Origin: Osedax symbiont Rs1
Lineage (GTDB): Bacteria; Pseudomonadota; Gammaproteobacteria; Pseudomonadales; Balneatricaceae
Assembly (NCBI GenBank): GCA_000416275.1
Contig: ASZJ01000114.1
Location: 9,888-73,887, forward strand
Reading direction: 5' to 3'
Length of the DNA stretch: 64,000 bases
In this document: in pieces, positions 31,743 to 42,342 of the stretch
Layout: each line of letters begins with the position of its first letter
How positions within the stretch are numbered: position 1 is the first letter of the stretch
The notes under the pieces: generated by a model
Told to the model about the DNA's origin: nothing
Database searches by the model: none
Seen by the model: the letters and a program-made list of their open reading frames with translations, nothing else
Translations under genes and position numbers: made by a program

Positions 31743-31878
31743 CCTGAAATATGACTGGAAACAAGTTTATGAAATCAGTGACTTGCATGTGACTCTGAGC
31801 ATAATATACAGCTGCTACGGAGCAGTTGCAAAGCTAAAGTTTTACACTCTGTAGGCACTTTTAAGTCACAGATTTAGG
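31743..31878 (+). mobile_element. MITE-like family 1, copy G (degenerate)
   Basis: A 136-base segment beginning CCTGAA and ending GATTTAGG, in which the right part (TTACACTCTGTAGGCAC, AAGTCACAGATTTAGG) is clearly related to copy C while the left part is diverged. No target duplication is visible. Confidence 0.55.
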
Positions 31879-32017
31879 TCGCAGTATACTTTATTGCGCT
31901 AAAAACTGATTGGGCTGAGTCTTGATATGGGCTGAAAATCAAGCTATGTAGTTTTAACACCGGCTTATAATTACAATATCCAGGATCTAAACTACTGAAA
32001 ATACTGATATATAAACC

Positions 32018-32042
32018 CCAAAAAGCAGCGCTATGGCTGCTT
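32018..32042 (-). terminator. Rho-independent terminator of the DUF2145 gene
   Basis: On the minus strand AAGCAGC and GCTGCTT pair around a 6-base loop and are followed by Ts, about 15 bases past the stop of the DUF2145 gene. Confidence 0.7.
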
Positions 32043-32056
32043 GCGGACTTGCAATG

Positions 32057-32851
32057 TTAAATATTGCTGGTGATTTTTCCCTGAGCATTCAAAGTCACTG
32101 ATTTGTATAGTAGACCATAATCATTTAGGTAGTTGGTAATGGTGGTAAATGTAGCTGTCTTGACCTTAGATCCATGATCAGCGGTACTCACGCCTTTGAC
32201 GAAGACATTACCTAACAATAATTTGAAAGGGCTAGTACGGACAACTTGTGGTTTAAAGTATGCCTTATTGTTGGCGTATAAACGGGTTAAGTTAGTGGTT
32301 TTATAAATCGCTGAATTCAAGACCAGTAAAGTATGTTCGGTACAATTTTGAAACTGGTTATTCATCGGATTTGAGATCACGGAATAATTTGGATTGTGTA
32401 ACATTTTGTTTGAGCCATTACTGATGGCCTCGATTAACTTCTGTTGTACTGCTGGAGTGGGAATAGTGATCCCCGCCTTTAATTGGTGTACGCCCCAGAA
32501 AAAATCAACCGGATAGTCAGTGACTAAATCGCTAATGTGCGGCTGCTTACCGCGTTGGTATAAGTTGTGAATTACATAACCTTTGGCTTTCTTACCACTT
32601 TTTAATGATATTTGAGAATAGATAGCAATTGCAGTATGGGTGAAATTGATGCCCCTCGGTAAGCTGTCAGGATCACTACCGACTCGACTAATGATAAATG
32701 CCCTGGCTCCTTGACGAGCAGCGTAATGTTCGACTTGTTTGGCAAAATTAGCAATGTTCTCGGCAGAAAACTGGGCTTTTCCGTTGCTTTGGCTGCCTGC
32801 GAAACTCGGTACACTGATAAGTAGCAATACGCTAATAAATAAATTTTTCAT
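32057..32851 (-). CDS. DUF2145-family exported protein
   Basis: A 264-residue protein with a signal peptide (cleavage near residue 18-20, PSFAG) and the DUF2145 pattern: ARQGARAFIISRVG, PRGINFTHTAIAIYS, GYVIHNLYQ, TDYPVDFFWG and QNCTEHTLLVLNSAIY. The conserved His and Cys residues suggest a papain-like or NlpC-like peptidase fold, but that is inference; the family has no established function. I chose the ATG at 32851 because AAGGAA lies seven bases upstream; a frame open to 32875 lacks a good site. It follows a small exported protein gene and the two probably form an operon. Confidence 0.8.
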   Translation of the reverse strand: MKNLFISVLLLISVPSFAGSQSNGKAQFSAENIANFAKQVEHYAARQGARAFIISRVGSDPDSLPRGINFTHTAIAIYSQISLKSGKKAKGYVIHNLYQRGKQPHISDLVTDYPVDFFWGVHQLKAGITIPTPAVQQKLIEAISNGSNKMLHNPNYSVISNPMNNQFQNCTEHTLLVLNSAIYKTTNLTRLYANNKAYFKPQVVRTSPFKLLLGNVFVKGVSTADHGSKVKTATFTTITNYLNDYGLLYKSVTLNAQGKITSNI

Positions 32852-32901
32852 GAGTAGTTCCTTCTTTATGATCAATTGTCGAAGACAGTATTAGGCTTTG
32901 C

Positions 32902-33222
32902 TTATTGCATCGCAGCTGCGGGTGAAGGGTCTTGCAGAATAATTTCATCAGAAATTTCCAGAGGTGCAAAGGCAGCATTTGAGTCTAAAAGTTCTGCCCC
33001 AGCTGCAGCACTAACCACACCGGCAGAACCGATCACAATCAGTGGAATAGCGACCACGCTGGCGGCAGCTCCTACAGCTCCAACCACCGAGTGACCGCCC
33101 GCCAGTGCTGAGTGCTTGCTGGCTTTGCTGGCATGGGTCGAAGCTGCAGAATCGGCCATAGTGAAACTGGAAAGAGTGGCTAGTAAAGATATTGCGATGG
33201 TTTTGATCAGTAAATTTTTCAT
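32902..33222 (-). CDS. Small exported protein upstream of DUF2145
   Basis: A 106-residue protein with a signal peptide (cleavage near residue 23-25, TMADS), a Ser/Ala/His-rich stretch, and a Gly/Ala/Val-rich hydrophobic segment (about 45-75) that could insert in a membrane, ending in an acidic tail. I do not recognise a family. Its start and the start of the DUF2145 gene have similar N-terminal signals, and the 50-base spacing suggests joint transcription. Confidence 0.65.
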   Translation of the reverse strand: MKNLLIKTIAISLLATLSSFTMADSAASTHASKASKHSALAGGHSVVGAVGAAASVVAIPLIVIGSAGVVSAAAGAELLDSNAAFAPLEISDEIILQDPSPAAAMQ

Positions 33223-33500
33223 GGTTTAAATCTCTTGTTGAATGATGTGAATGCCAGTGAAGTATTATCTTTATTAAACTAAATGGCTATAATAGTGTTG
33301 TTTGTAGCGTCTATCTGTACTTTGAGTAGTGCTAAATGATACTTTGTCTGGATTATTCCGTTTTTGCTACTAGTCATGGAATCTATTTCTATTAGCGCTG
33401 CAGTGAAATTGATGTCTGCTATGATGCACTTTCTCTAATAGCCGTGTTGATATTTTTAATTTGTTGGCTGAATTTTCTATATAAAGGGACAAATAATACG

Positions 33501-34232
33501 ATGAATCAAGTTGAGCAAATTACTCAAGTGATCAAAGGTCTGTTAAAGCAGCAGCGCATCACTTACGCATCACTTGCCGAGTCTCTGGATATGAGCGAGG
33601 CAAATGTTAAAAGAATGTTTGCCAAGCAGGCGTTCAGTCTGCAGCGGTTAGAGGAAATTTGCGGCATATTGAATATTAGCTTCAGCGAACTTTTCCTCTT
33701 GCTGGAGAGGAAAAAAGAGCGCGTCACTACCTTGAGTAAAGAGCAGGAACAGCAGTTAGTCAAAGATGTTAAGTTGCTACTGGTCGCGGTATGTGTCAGA
33801 GATGCTTGGACAATCGGTGAAATTATAGAACACTACCAAATTTCAGAGCATCAGTGTATTCAACTCTTAGCCCGCCTGGATAAACTCAAGATGATTGAGC
33901 TATTGCCCGGCAATCAATACCGCTTATTAATAGCACAAGATTTTAAGTGGATTCCCCATGGGCCGCTGGAGCGATATATCACCCATTATGTGATTAAGGA
34001 CTTTATGGCTGGCGGCTTTAAAGAGGCGGAGAGCTTTAGGTTTTATATGCCCGGCACTTATTCGGTCACTTCTATTGAAACCTTGCGCAGAAGGCTAGAG
34101 GAATTGACGAGGGAAGCGGCTAGCTTGAATAGTAATGATGCTAAGTTACCGGTCAGTCAGCGCAAGAGAATCGGCTTAATGCTAGCTATGCGGCCCTGGG
34201 AATTGGAACAATTTCAGAAATTGCGAAAATAG
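33501..34232 (+). CDS. XRE-family helix-turn-helix regulator
   Basis: A 243-residue predicted DNA-binding protein. Residues about 8-65 form a Cro/C1-type HTH (TYASLAESLDMSEANVKRMF, then a typical EICGILNISFSELF segment), and a second winged-helix-like part may follow at about 95-140. The C-terminal half is charged and has no recognised domain. The ATG at 33501 follows AAAGGGA; an upstream TTG at 33444 would add a hydrophobic extension without merit. It is divergent from the DUF2145 pair and may regulate it. Confidence 0.8.
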   Translation: MNQVEQITQVIKGLLKQQRITYASLAESLDMSEANVKRMFAKQAFSLQRLEEICGILNISFSELFLLLERKKERVTTLSKEQEQQLVKDVKLLLVAVCVRDAWTIGEIIEHYQISEHQCIQLLARLDKLKMIELLPGNQYRLLIAQDFKWIPHGPLERYITHYVIKDFMAGGFKEAESFRFYMPGTYSVTSIETLRRRLEELTREAASLNSNDAKLPVSQRKRIGLMLAMRPWELEQFQKLRK

Positions 34233-34785
34233 GTAGGGTAAATAGAAGCCCTTAATCGATGGAGATTATAGGGCTATATTGGCCGACATGATTTTGCTAC
34301 TTAGCTGCACAATATTAATTCTGATTAGCCCTGTGTCTCCGCCATAGCAAAAGATGCTTTTAATCTCTTCTCTGTGCTCTCTGTGCTCTCTGTGCTCTCT
34401 GTGGTAAAACCAATCCTTTAAAGATTTTTTCACCACAGAGGGCACAGAGGCGCTGCGCTGCGCAGAGGAAAAACAAAACACTAGCTGATTAGCACTGCGT
34501 CTTCACAGACTGTCCTAAAGTAAAAAAATTACAAATATCTGACTTGGCCATAATCTAAACCATTATTAAATCATAGAAACATATTACAACTTCTTAACTT
34601 GTTGAAATTAAATACTTTGTCAAATAGTCGCCAAGTTGAGCGGAGTATGATAGTCAATCAGGATATTAATTGACGGTTGCACTGAGCAATAAATGGCCCC
34701 GCCAATAATTTTAAACTTCGCCAGACTAACTGAAATAAAGATCTCTGCTGCTGGTTAATTGGCTCCCACGCGCCTGTCTATTTCT
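34233..34785. other. Intergenic region between XRE gene and choV
   Basis: Holds the CTCTGTG repeat structure at 34366-34468; the rest, including the 3' side of choV, shows no gene, RNA or clear terminator. Confidence 0.5.
34366..34468. repeat. CTCTGTG tandem/inverted repeat element
   Basis: Four CTCTGTG-type heptamers in tandem followed, after about 30 bases, by the inverse ACCACAGAGGGCACAGAG, so that the block can fold into a long hairpin. The same motif is known as a dispersed intergenic repeat in unrelated bacteria. A GC-rich palindromic tail GCGCTGCGCTGCGC adjoins it. Confidence 0.8.
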
Positions 34786-36000
34786 TTAAAGGGTTGCTGC
34801 AAAGTCGGTTTTAAAATGTTTTCCCAGTAGCGCATGATAAAAGCTGTCGTCGTTGAGCACACCGATCAACTGCTTATCTGCTGTCAGTAAGATGGGCAGG
34901 CCAGTGTGATATTTGATTTCAATGGCGCGGCGCATTCCGATATCCACAGGCACTAGCGTAATACGCTGTGTTGATAACTGGTTAATATCTTGCTGGTGGT
35001 GACAAGTTTGTATCTCTATCGGCTGACCATTGAGCGTCACTTGTTGCACTTGCTGGTGCTGGTCGATCGATACATATATTTGCTGTGCGGCATCAATGCA
35101 TCGTGCACGGGGTTGGATTTTGTTGTCTGCTGGTAGGTCGGCAAGGGGCGTCATTAAAGAGTGCCCTTTAAGCACGTTTAACGGGTTGGTATGAGCAACG
35201 AAATCTTGCACGTAGGCATTGGCAGGTTTTAGTACAATATTTTCGGGAATGTCATACTGAATAATTTTAGCCGATTCCATGATGCCAATTTTACTACCAA
35301 TTTTAAGCGCTTCATCTAAATCGTGGCTGACAAAAACAATCGTTTTCTGCAGGTTTTGCTGCAGTTCGATAAGCTCATCTTGCAGCTGATTGCGAATCAG
35401 TGGGTCCAGTGCAGAAAATGGCTCGTCCATCAATAAAATATCAGTGTCCATGGTAAATGCTCGGGCTAGCCCCACTCGCTGCTGCATTCCGCCAGAGAGT
35501 TGGCTGGGCAGTTTATTGGCCCATTTATCTAAGCTGACCATTGCTAATTGCTGCATCGCTTTTTGGTAGCGATCTCGCTTATTCATCCCCTGCATATCTA
35601 AGCCGAAGGCGACATTGTCTAATACCGTCAACCAGGGCATCAGCGCAAAATTCTGAAAGACCATAGAAACCCGATGACTGCGCATGTGCAGTAAGGTTTT
35701 ACTGTCGCAGTTGGCAACATCTACCATCTGCTCACCATCTTTAACTAATAATTTGCCTCTGCTGGTTTTATTTAAACCATTAATAGCCCTTAAAAGACTG
35801 GATTTTCCGGAGCCAGACAAGCCCATTAAGACGCATATTTCGCCTTCTTGGATGTCGATAGTTGCATCGTGTACTCCGACGGTATCACCGGTAGTGTCGA
35901 TGATTTCCTGTCGGCTTTTGCCTGCATCTAACAGCGCCAGTGACTGCTTGGTATTGCTGCCAAATACCACATCAACATGTTGAATACTAATAGCTGCCAT
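34786..36000 (-). CDS. choV: Choline ABC transporter, ATP-binding protein
   Basis: Energises choline import through ChoW. The 404 residues match the ChoV group of the QAT family: the characteristic N-terminal segment LALLDAGKSRQEI, Walker A GLSGSGKSS (60-68), signature LSGGMQQR, Walker B LLMDEPFSALD and a C-terminal regulatory part (about 280-400) resembling degenerate CBS domains. The ATG at 36000 follows GAGGAAGG and lies two bases after the choW stop; a TTG at 36006 is a less likely start. It is the last gene of the minus-strand choX-choW-choV set. Confidence 0.94.
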   Translation of the reverse strand: MAAISIQHVDVVFGSNTKQSLALLDAGKSRQEIIDTTGDTVGVHDATIDIQEGEICVLMGLSGSGKSSLLRAINGLNKTSRGKLLVKDGEQMVDVANCDSKTLLHMRSHRVSMVFQNFALMPWLTVLDNVAFGLDMQGMNKRDRYQKAMQQLAMVSLDKWANKLPSQLSGGMQQRVGLARAFTMDTDILLMDEPFSALDPLIRNQLQDELIELQQNLQKTIVFVSHDLDEALKIGSKIGIMESAKIIQYDIPENIVLKPANAYVQDFVAHTNPLNVLKGHSLMTPLADLPADNKIQPRARCIDAAQQIYVSIDQHQQVQQVTLNGQPIEIQTCHHQQDINQLSTQRITLVPVDIGMRRAIEIKYHTGLPILLTADKQLIGVLNDDSFYHALLGKHFKTDFAATL

Positions 36001-36002
36001 GT

Positions 36003-36860
36003 TCAACCTTCCTCTTTTGCATTGGGGGCTTTAAAGATTCGGTCTAAGATGATGGCCACTAAAACAATAGCTAAGCCCGCTTCAAAACCTTGAGAAATAT
36101 TAACTGTGTTGAGTGCGCGAACTACCGGCTTACCTAAACCGTCAGCACCGACTAAAGCGGCAATCACCACCATCGAGAGAGAGAGCATAATACACTGGGT
36201 AATGCCTGCCATTATGCTGGGCATGGCGGCGGGCAGTTCTACTTTGTAGAGCAGTTTAAACGGGGTGGCACCAAAAGCACGCCCCGCTTCGATTAAATCA
36301 GCGGGTACTCGGCTAATACCTAAATAGGTGAGTCGGATCGGTGCCGCTATGGCAAAAATGATAGTTGATATTAAGCCCGGAACTACCCCCAAGCCAAACA
36401 GTACTAAGGTTGGGATTAAATAGACGAAGGTTGGAATAGTCTGCATTAAATCCAAAATCGGCCGCAATATGGTATACAGCCATGGCTTGTGAGCAGCGGC
36501 GATACCGATAGGTACGCCAAAGGCGATAGAAATAGTGGTGGCTGTTAACACCAATACAAAAGTCTCTAACATTTCCTGCCAATAGCCTAAGTTGAGTATC
36601 AGTAGCAGTGCGACCACTACAAAAATAACTAAGCTGATGCTTTTATGCAAAAACCATGCGAGGGCTGCGGTTGCCAGCATAGGTACGAAAGGAGGGAACC
36701 AAACAAATAGGCCGACAATATTGAGGATAAGCCACTCCAAGGAGACTGAAATAGCATCGAAGATAAAGTCGGCGTTATCTGTCAGCCAATCGACCAGGCT
36801 TTCCATCCAGCTGCCAATAGGAATTTTGTGCTCAATAATCCAGTCCATACTAGTGTCCAT
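36003..36860 (-). CDS. choW: Choline ABC transporter, permease
   Basis: Inner-membrane channel of the choline importer. The 285 residues begin with an amphipathic WLTDN-type N-terminus and have about six to seven membrane helices. The BPD_transp_1 domain includes the EAA loop with GRAFGATPFKLLYKVELPAA, which contacts ChoV. The start has only a weak ribosome binding site; an in-frame ATG four codons in is an alternative. Confidence 0.94.
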   Translation of the reverse strand: MDTSMDWIIEHKIPIGSWMESLVDWLTDNADFIFDAISVSLEWLILNIVGLFVWFPPFVPMLATAALAWFLHKSISLVIFVVVALLLILNLGYWQEMLETFVLVLTATTISIAFGVPIGIAAAHKPWLYTILRPILDLMQTIPTFVYLIPTLVLFGLGVVPGLISTIIFAIAAPIRLTYLGISRVPADLIEAGRAFGATPFKLLYKVELPAAMPSIMAGITQCIMLSLSMVVIAALVGADGLGKPVVRALNTVNISQGFEAGLAIVLVAIILDRIFKAPNAKEEG

Positions 36861-36968
36861 TATTTGAGGTGAAAAAGCAGCGTACTACTAAGCTAGATAA
36901 AAGTGGAGTCTTATTGTAGTAGCTCACTGCTGTGTCAGCTGATGTCTGCATCAGTATTTTAGCGGGGG

Positions 36969-37925
36969 TTACATGGCTAAACTAGCTTGCACCGCTTGCA
37001 GCCCATCACCGCCGTCTTTGGTGGTCACGCCTTCTAACCAGGCATCTAAAACGCCGGGGTTAGCTTGCAGCCAGGTTTTAGCTGCGACTGCAGGTTTTTT
37101 ACCGTCATCTAAAATAGCACCCATAATTTCATTTTCCATGGCTAAGCTAAATACCAAGTTGGCGACCAGTTTACCGATGTTGCTACACTCAGTTTGATAG
37201 CCTTTTCGCACGTTGCTATAAACACTGGCACCGCCGTAGTTTGGACCGAAATAGTCGTCGCCACCGGCTAAGTATTCCATCTTGATGTTGGCATTCATCG
37301 GATGTGGAGCCCAGCCTAAGAAGGCTATCCACTGTTCGCGTTTTGCCGAGCGGCTGACTTGAGAGATCATTCCCGCTTCAGATGATTCAACTAGCTTAAA
37401 GCCTTTAAGGTCAAAAGCATTTTTATCAATCATGTCTTGAATCAGACGGTTGCCATCGTTGCCGGGCTCAATACCATAGATTTTCCCCTTAAACTTATCT
37501 TGGTACTTAGCGAGATCAGCAAAGGTTTTAACCCCACCATCGTAGACATATTTAGGCACTGCCAAAGTGTATTTAGCCCCCACTAAATTAGCACGTACCG
37601 TTTCTACAGTACCCGCAGCTCGGTATTTGGCTATATCAGCTTCCATGGTCGGCATCCAGTTGCCTAAGAATATATCGATATCTCCATTGGCAAGGGAAGT
37701 GTATGTAACTGGGACTGACAATAATTGGGTAGAGGTTTGGTAGCCAAGCGCCGTGACTATTTCCGTTGCGACTGCCGTTGTCGCCGTGATATCAGTCCAG
37801 CCTACGTCTGAAAATCTGACTTTGTCGCACGAGCCGGCAACCGCACTGATGGTGAATAAACTCAGCGAAAATACTGCCGCTTGGACAATTTTTTTATACA
37901 TGGATGTGGTTTTTTTGGTCGTCAT
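36969..37925 (-). CDS. choX: Choline ABC transporter, periplasmic binding protein
   Basis: High-affinity choline receptor. The 318 residues have a signal peptide (cleavage near SAVAGS, residue 30) and the OpuAC-type ligand-binding fold. Residues of the ChoX aromatic box are recognisable by context: the Trp of DVGWTD, the Trp of LGNWMP, the Tyr of YTLAVP and the Trp of FLGWAPHP, plus the Asn of EPGNDGNR. This supports choline rather than glycine betaine as ligand. AAAGGAAA precedes the ATG. It leads choX-choW-choV, downstream of betIBA on the same strand. Confidence 0.94.
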   Translation of the reverse strand: MTTKKTTSMYKKIVQAAVFSLSLFTISAVAGSCDKVRFSDVGWTDITATTAVATEIVTALGYQTSTQLLSVPVTYTSLANGDIDIFLGNWMPTMEADIAKYRAAGTVETVRANLVGAKYTLAVPKYVYDGGVKTFADLAKYQDKFKGKIYGIEPGNDGNRLIQDMIDKNAFDLKGFKLVESSEAGMISQVSRSAKREQWIAFLGWAPHPMNANIKMEYLAGGDDYFGPNYGGASVYSNVRKGYQTECSNIGKLVANLVFSLAMENEIMGAILDDGKKPAVAAKTWLQANPGVLDAWLEGVTTKDGGDGLQAVQASLAM

Positions 37926-38142
37926 GAATGTTTCCTTTTTTTATGAGTTATTATTTGACAGAACGGACAATTAGCTGCCGTTAGTCTTGCAAAAAACTGC
38001 TCGATGTTTTGCTTGGTTTACACAAAAATATCATTCAGAGATCTGAGCATTACTACTGAGCTCGGTAGTACGGTGTTAAGCATCGGCTGAAGATACGTAT
38101 CTCAGCATAAAAAGGGTGATTTTATGCTGAGATATTAAGCCA

Positions 38143-39846
38143 TTAAATTTTTCTTTTCGGTTCGTTTAAACGTTGTTTTAGCTGCCAGTGGCTATCTGTC
38201 CAGACCGGAGCATCGCTCTTTGCTAACGCTTTTCGGCCTAAAATCATATCGGCTACTTTCTCTGCCACCATGATAGTCGGCGCGTTTAAGTTGCCGTTAG
38301 TAATAGTCGGAAATACGGAGGAGTCGACGACTCTCAGCTGTTTGATGCCCCTAACTTGGCACTGGCTATTGAGCACCGCTAGTGGATCATCGTCAGCACC
38401 CATTTTACAAGTACAGGAAGGGTGGTAGGCACTTTCAACATTCTCTTTAACCCAAGTGTCTATTTCTGCATCGCTCTGGACGCTAACGCTGGGCTGAATC
38501 ACTGCGCCGCGAAATTCATCTAAAGCGGCTTGCTCGAGAATTTCACGGGTCAGGCGAATGCAGCTGCGCCAGTCCTGTCGGTCTTGTTCGGTACTGATGT
38601 AGTTAAACAGAATATTAGGTTTAACCAGTGGATCATTATCGACTATCCAAATTCGGCCTCTGCTGGTGGGTTTGTTAGGTCCAACATGTACTTGAAAACC
38701 GTGTCCATCAATGGCTTTGCCACCGTCATAGCGCATCGCTGCCGGTAAAAAATGGTATTGGATATCCGGCCATTCTACGCCTGCCTTAGAGCGAATAAAT
38801 CCACAGGATTCAAAGTGATTGGTCGCTCCCAAGCCGGTTTTGAAGAACAGCCAACGGGCGCCAATCATCCCCTTGCTGAATATATCCAACTTGCCATTCA
38901 AAGTGATTGGCTGGCTGCAATGGTACTGAAAGTACACTTCTAAGTGATCTTGCAGGTTTTCTCCAACCCCGGGTAGGTCTTGAACTAGTTTGACCCCGGC
39001 TTGCGCTAAAACCTTGGCTGGACCAATACCTGAAAGTTGTAATAGTTGTACCGACCCAACTGAGCCTGCACAGCAGATAACTTCTCTGCTGGCGCGAACT
39101 TGCTGAATAGTCGTGCCCTTTTTAAATTCAACCCCCTGGGCGGTCTTGCCCTGCAGCAAAATCTTGCGGCACACGACCCCGCTAATTAGGCTGAAGTTAC
39201 TGCGCTGCATAGTGCGTCGTAAATAGGCATTAGAAGTGGAGGCGCGCACCCCCTTTTTTACCGTCATATGCATCGGGCCAAAGCCCTCTTGCTGGTATCC
39301 ATTATAGTCGGCAGTTTGTGGATAACCAGCTTCTATTCCCGCATCTATAAAAGCTTGGTAGAGTGGGCTGGTACGCATTTTATTGCCGTTACAAGTGCTC
39401 AGAGGGCCATCGCTACCGCGATACGAATCTGCTCCTGCCATCCAGCTTTCCGCGCGCTTGAAATAGGGGAGGCAGTTTTTGTATCCCCAATCGTGCGCCC
39501 CCTGTTGTTGCCACTGGTCAAAATCTTTTGCGTGGCCACGGACATACACCATGCCATTGATCGAAGAGCTACCGCCTAGTACCTTGCCCCTTGGGCAGTG
39601 CAGTATTCTGCCATCGAGACCGGGCTCCGCCTGGGATTCAAATTGCCAGGCGTAGCGAGCACTGTTCATCGGATAGGAAAGCGCGGTCGGCATTTGAATA
39701 AAGATGCTTTTATCGGTACCACCCGCCTCAAGTAATAACACGGTATACTGGCCATCAGCACTGAGCCGATCCGCAAGCACACACCCTGCAGAGCCCGCGC
39801 CAATAATTACGTAGTCATATACTTTGGCGGCTGTTAATACGGGCAC
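38143..39846 (-). CDS. betA: Choline dehydrogenase
   Basis: FAD-dependent oxidation of choline to betaine aldehyde. The 567 residues are a full-length GMC oxidoreductase: FAD site [14 protein letters not shown] near residue 16, the GMC signature [14 protein letters not shown], the second signature [13 protein letters not shown](I)GP, the active-site [10 protein letters not shown] near residue 475 and the C-terminal [13 protein letters not shown]. The start is a GTG that lies 13 bases inside the end of betB, so expression is coupled to betB. Confidence 0.96.
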   Translation of the reverse strand: MPVLTAAKVYDYVIIGAGSAGCVLADRLSADGQYTVLLLEAGGTDKSIFIQMPTALSYPMNSARYAWQFESQAEPGLDGRILHCPRGKVLGGSSSINGMVYVRGHAKDFDQWQQQGAHDWGYKNCLPYFKRAESWMAGADSYRGSDGPLSTCNGNKMRTSPLYQAFIDAGIEAGYPQTADYNGYQQEGFGPMHMTVKKGVRASTSNAYLRRTMQRSNFSLISGVVCRKILLQGKTAQGVEFKKGTTIQQVRASREVICCAGSVGSVQLLQLSGIGPAKVLAQAGVKLVQDLPGVGENLQDHLEVYFQYHCSQPITLNGKLDIFSKGMIGARWLFFKTGLGATNHFESCGFIRSKAGVEWPDIQYHFLPAAMRYDGGKAIDGHGFQVHVGPNKPTSRGRIWIVDNDPLVKPNILFNYISTEQDRQDWRSCIRLTREILEQAALDEFRGAVIQPSVSVQSDAEIDTWVKENVESAYHPSCTCKMGADDDPLAVLNSQCQVRGIKQLRVVDSSVFPTITNGNLNAPTIMVAEKVADMILGRKALAKSDAPVWTDSHWQLKQRLNEPKRKI

Positions 39847-41291
39847 TCGACATCTCCCAATTCTACGTAGACACTTTTAACTTGGGTGTATTGATTTAGC
39901 GTATCAATGCCATTTTCACGGCCGATACCCGATTGCTTGTAGCCTCCGACTGGCATTTGCGCAGGAGAACTACCCCAAGTGTTAATCCAGCAGATCCCCG
40001 CCTGCAGCTTAGCAATGACTCGATGAGCCCGTGCAAAGTCAGTGGTAAATAAGCCTGCGGCTAAACCGAACTCGGTATTATTGGCTCTTTGAATGACTTC
40101 TTCTTCAGTTTCAAACTTTAAAATGGACATTACCGGACCGAAAATTTCCTCTTTAACGTTGGGCATATCGTCGCTGCAATCAGCAAATACCGTCGGTTGC
40201 ACAAAACAGCCCCTACCTAGGCCATTCTCAGTCACTTGCTGACCGCCGCACACTAGCCTTGCGCCAGCCTGCTTTGCCGCTTCTATATAGCCGAGTACTT
40301 TTTGCATATGATCTTTGGATATTAAAGAACCGACTTGTGTGTTGCTATCAGTGGGATCTCCGATAACCATTTTTTCAGTGCGCTGCTGGATTTTTTCCAC
40401 AAACTGGTCGTAGATACTGCTGTGTACGAACACTCTAGTACCGTTAGTGCATACTTCACCTTGCGTATAAAAATTAGCCAGCAGTGCTCCCGAAACAGCA
40501 TTTTCCAAATTGGCATCGGCAAAGGCGATAAATGCCGATTTACCGCCGAGCTCCATCGTCACCTCTTTTAAGGATCCAGCGGCATCCGCCATCACTTTTT
40601 TACCGGTACCGCATTCACCGGTAAACGATACTTTGGCTATGCCCGGGTGGCGGGAGAGTGCTTGTCCGACTTTTCCATCGCCTTGCACAACATTAAAAAC
40701 CCCGTCTGGCAAGCCCGCTTCAGTGTATATCTCAGCCAGCTTTAAGACACTTAAAGGGGTTTCTTCAGAGGGCTTAAAGATCATCGCATTACCGGCGGCG
40801 AGCGCCGGGCCAGATTTCCACATAGCGATTTGTATCGGGTAATTCCATGCCCCTATACCAGCGCACACCCCCAGCGGTTCACGACGTGAATAGTAAAAAT
40901 TGCTGCCGCCTAAATCTTGCTGCTGACCACTGATAGTAGTCGCAAGTCCGGCATAATATTCAATCACATCCGCACCTGTTTCGATGTCGACGCAGTCCGC
41001 TTCTTGGATAGGCTTGCCGGTATCTAGTACTTCTAGCATGGCTAGTTCAGCATTTCGCTCGCGTAGAATAGCCACGGCGCGCAGCAGTATTCTGCCGCGT
41101 TCAGTGCCGCTCATTGCCGACCAAATTTGAAAGCCTTTTAATGCCGAGGCGACCGCCTTGTCGACATCTTGCGCCGCGGCTATTTGCACGTTGGCTAACA
41201 GCTCGCCAGTGGCGGGGTTATAATTTTCAAAACTACTGCCAGATGTTGCGTCGCAGTATTGACCATGTATATATAATTGCGTTGATTTCAT
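39834..41291 (-). CDS. betB: Betaine aldehyde dehydrogenase
   Basis: NAD(P)-dependent oxidation of betaine aldehyde to glycine betaine. The 485 residues show the aldehyde dehydrogenase motifs: [26 protein letters not shown], the catalytic Glu in [10 protein letters not shown] and the catalytic Cys in [10 protein letters not shown]. Length and sequence fit BetB closely. It lies between betI (12 bases upstream) and betA (13-base overlap). Confidence 0.97.
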   Translation of the reverse strand: MKSTQLYIHGQYCDATSGSSFENYNPATGELLANVQIAAAQDVDKAVASALKGFQIWSAMSGTERGRILLRAVAILRERNAELAMLEVLDTGKPIQEADCVDIETGADVIEYYAGLATTISGQQQDLGGSNFYYSRREPLGVCAGIGAWNYPIQIAMWKSGPALAAGNAMIFKPSEETPLSVLKLAEIYTEAGLPDGVFNVVQGDGKVGQALSRHPGIAKVSFTGECGTGKKVMADAAGSLKEVTMELGGKSAFIAFADANLENAVSGALLANFYTQGEVCTNGTRVFVHSSIYDQFVEKIQQRTEKMVIGDPTDSNTQVGSLISKDHMQKVLGYIEAAKQAGARLVCGGQQVTENGLGRGCFVQPTVFADCSDDMPNVKEEIFGPVMSILKFETEEEVIQRANNTEFGLAAGLFTTDFARAHRVIAKLQAGICWINTWGSSPAQMPVGGYKQSGIGRENGIDTLNQYTQVKSVYVELGDVECPY

Positions 41292-41303
41292 AGGTATATT
41301 CTT

Positions 41304-41921
41304 TTAATTGCTGGATGCTCTGTTGAAACAAATCGTCTCATCAGGAAGTTGTTTTTCTAAATAATCGGCGATAATACGCTGCGCTAAATCACTGTCAATG
41401 CCATGCGGGTTAAGCGATCCACGCAGCCAAATTCCATCGATCAGCGCGGCAATCGACAGCGCGACAAATTTTGCCCGATCGGCGGGTAGAACTCTTTTTA
41501 ACTCGAGTAATAAGTGCGATAAAAGTCGTTTTTCATTCACTCGCTGTAACCTGTACAGCTGCGGTTGATGCATAGCTTGCGACCAAAAAGTCAACCAGGT
41601 TTTAACCACCTTGGCATCGACTTGTCGAGGGTCAAAGTTACCACCGACAATTGCCTTAATACGCGCATTGACATCATTTTTATCGCAGAGCGCCAAGCGC
41701 CGCTGAACGCCTTGTGATAGCTGGCGTAAAATACTGCGCATGGTCTCTTCTAATAAACCATCTTTACCGCCGAAGTAATGATTGATGATGGCTGGCGATA
41801 CTCCAGCGTAACTGCTGATCATCACCACGCTGGCCTTCTGTAGACCAACATCGTTAATCGCCTCGATTGTGGCTTCGATTAACTGAGGCTTTCGAATTGC
41901 CGGCATACCTACTTTAGGCAT
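41304..41921 (-). CDS. betI: TetR-family choline-responsive repressor
   Basis: Represses bet genes in the absence of choline. The 205 residues start with a TetR HTH (about 10-57, with [22 protein letters not shown], a BetI hallmark) and a C-terminal ligand domain ending in the BetI-type segment [12 protein letters not shown]. It is the first gene of betI-betB-betA. A palindrome at 41958-41973, about 37 bases upstream, is a likely operator. Confidence 0.96.
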   Translation of the reverse strand: MPKVGMPAIRKPQLIEATIEAINDVGLQKASVVMISSYAGVSPAIINHYFGGKDGLLEETMRSILRQLSQGVQRRLALCDKNDVNARIKAIVGGNFDPRQVDAKVVKTWLTFWSQAMHQPQLYRLQRVNEKRLLSHLLLELKRVLPADRAKFVALSIAALIDGIWLRGSLNPHGIDSDLAQRIIADYLEKQLPDETICFNRASSN

Positions 41922-42342
41922 GGATTGTAGATTCCTTTTTGTTGAATGTTGGTTTAATTAAATGCTCATTTAATAAAAATATTCGATTATTAATTTACTG
42001 TCAAGATACTTAACTAATAATGTCGCCTTTAGATCAAAAAATGGCTAATTCTAATTGTCTGCTGATTTAAAAGGTCACTACCTGTACATCTACTCAGATA
42101 GATTTTGTCTGAGTAGAAGTGCAGGTTAGTGAAATTATGTGTTCAGATTAAAGTGCTTTTGATGAACTTATTGGTAATAAAAGATAATGAGATCAATGAT
42201 TAATACTATATCTTCGATATTCAAAAAATTGTAATTAAAATAATGCAGTTGAAGTTTAGCTAGGACTGTGTTTCATTAAACTACTGTTCATTAGTATGTT
42301 GCTTAAGGATTAGTACTGCAAACATAAGAATACTGTCTATAA
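41922..42342. other. Region upstream of betI
   Basis: AT-rich non-coding DNA that carries the candidate BetI operator near its left end and runs up to MITE copy C. No betT or other choline gene is divergent from betI here, unlike in E. coli. Nothing else recognised. Confidence 0.5.
41958..41973. promoter_or_regulatory. Candidate BetI operator
   Basis: Inverted repeat TTAAATG-CT-CATTTAA, seven paired bases on each side, located just upstream of betI. TetR regulators commonly bind such palindromes in their own promoters; known BetI sites are AT-rich palindromes of similar size. Confidence 0.5.

Larger units (their letters stand above)
31739..32056. other. mtgA-DUF2145 intergenic region
   Basis: Apart from degenerate MITE copy G and the minus-strand terminator at 32018-32042, nothing is recognised in this gap between two minus-strand genes. 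Confidence 0.5.
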
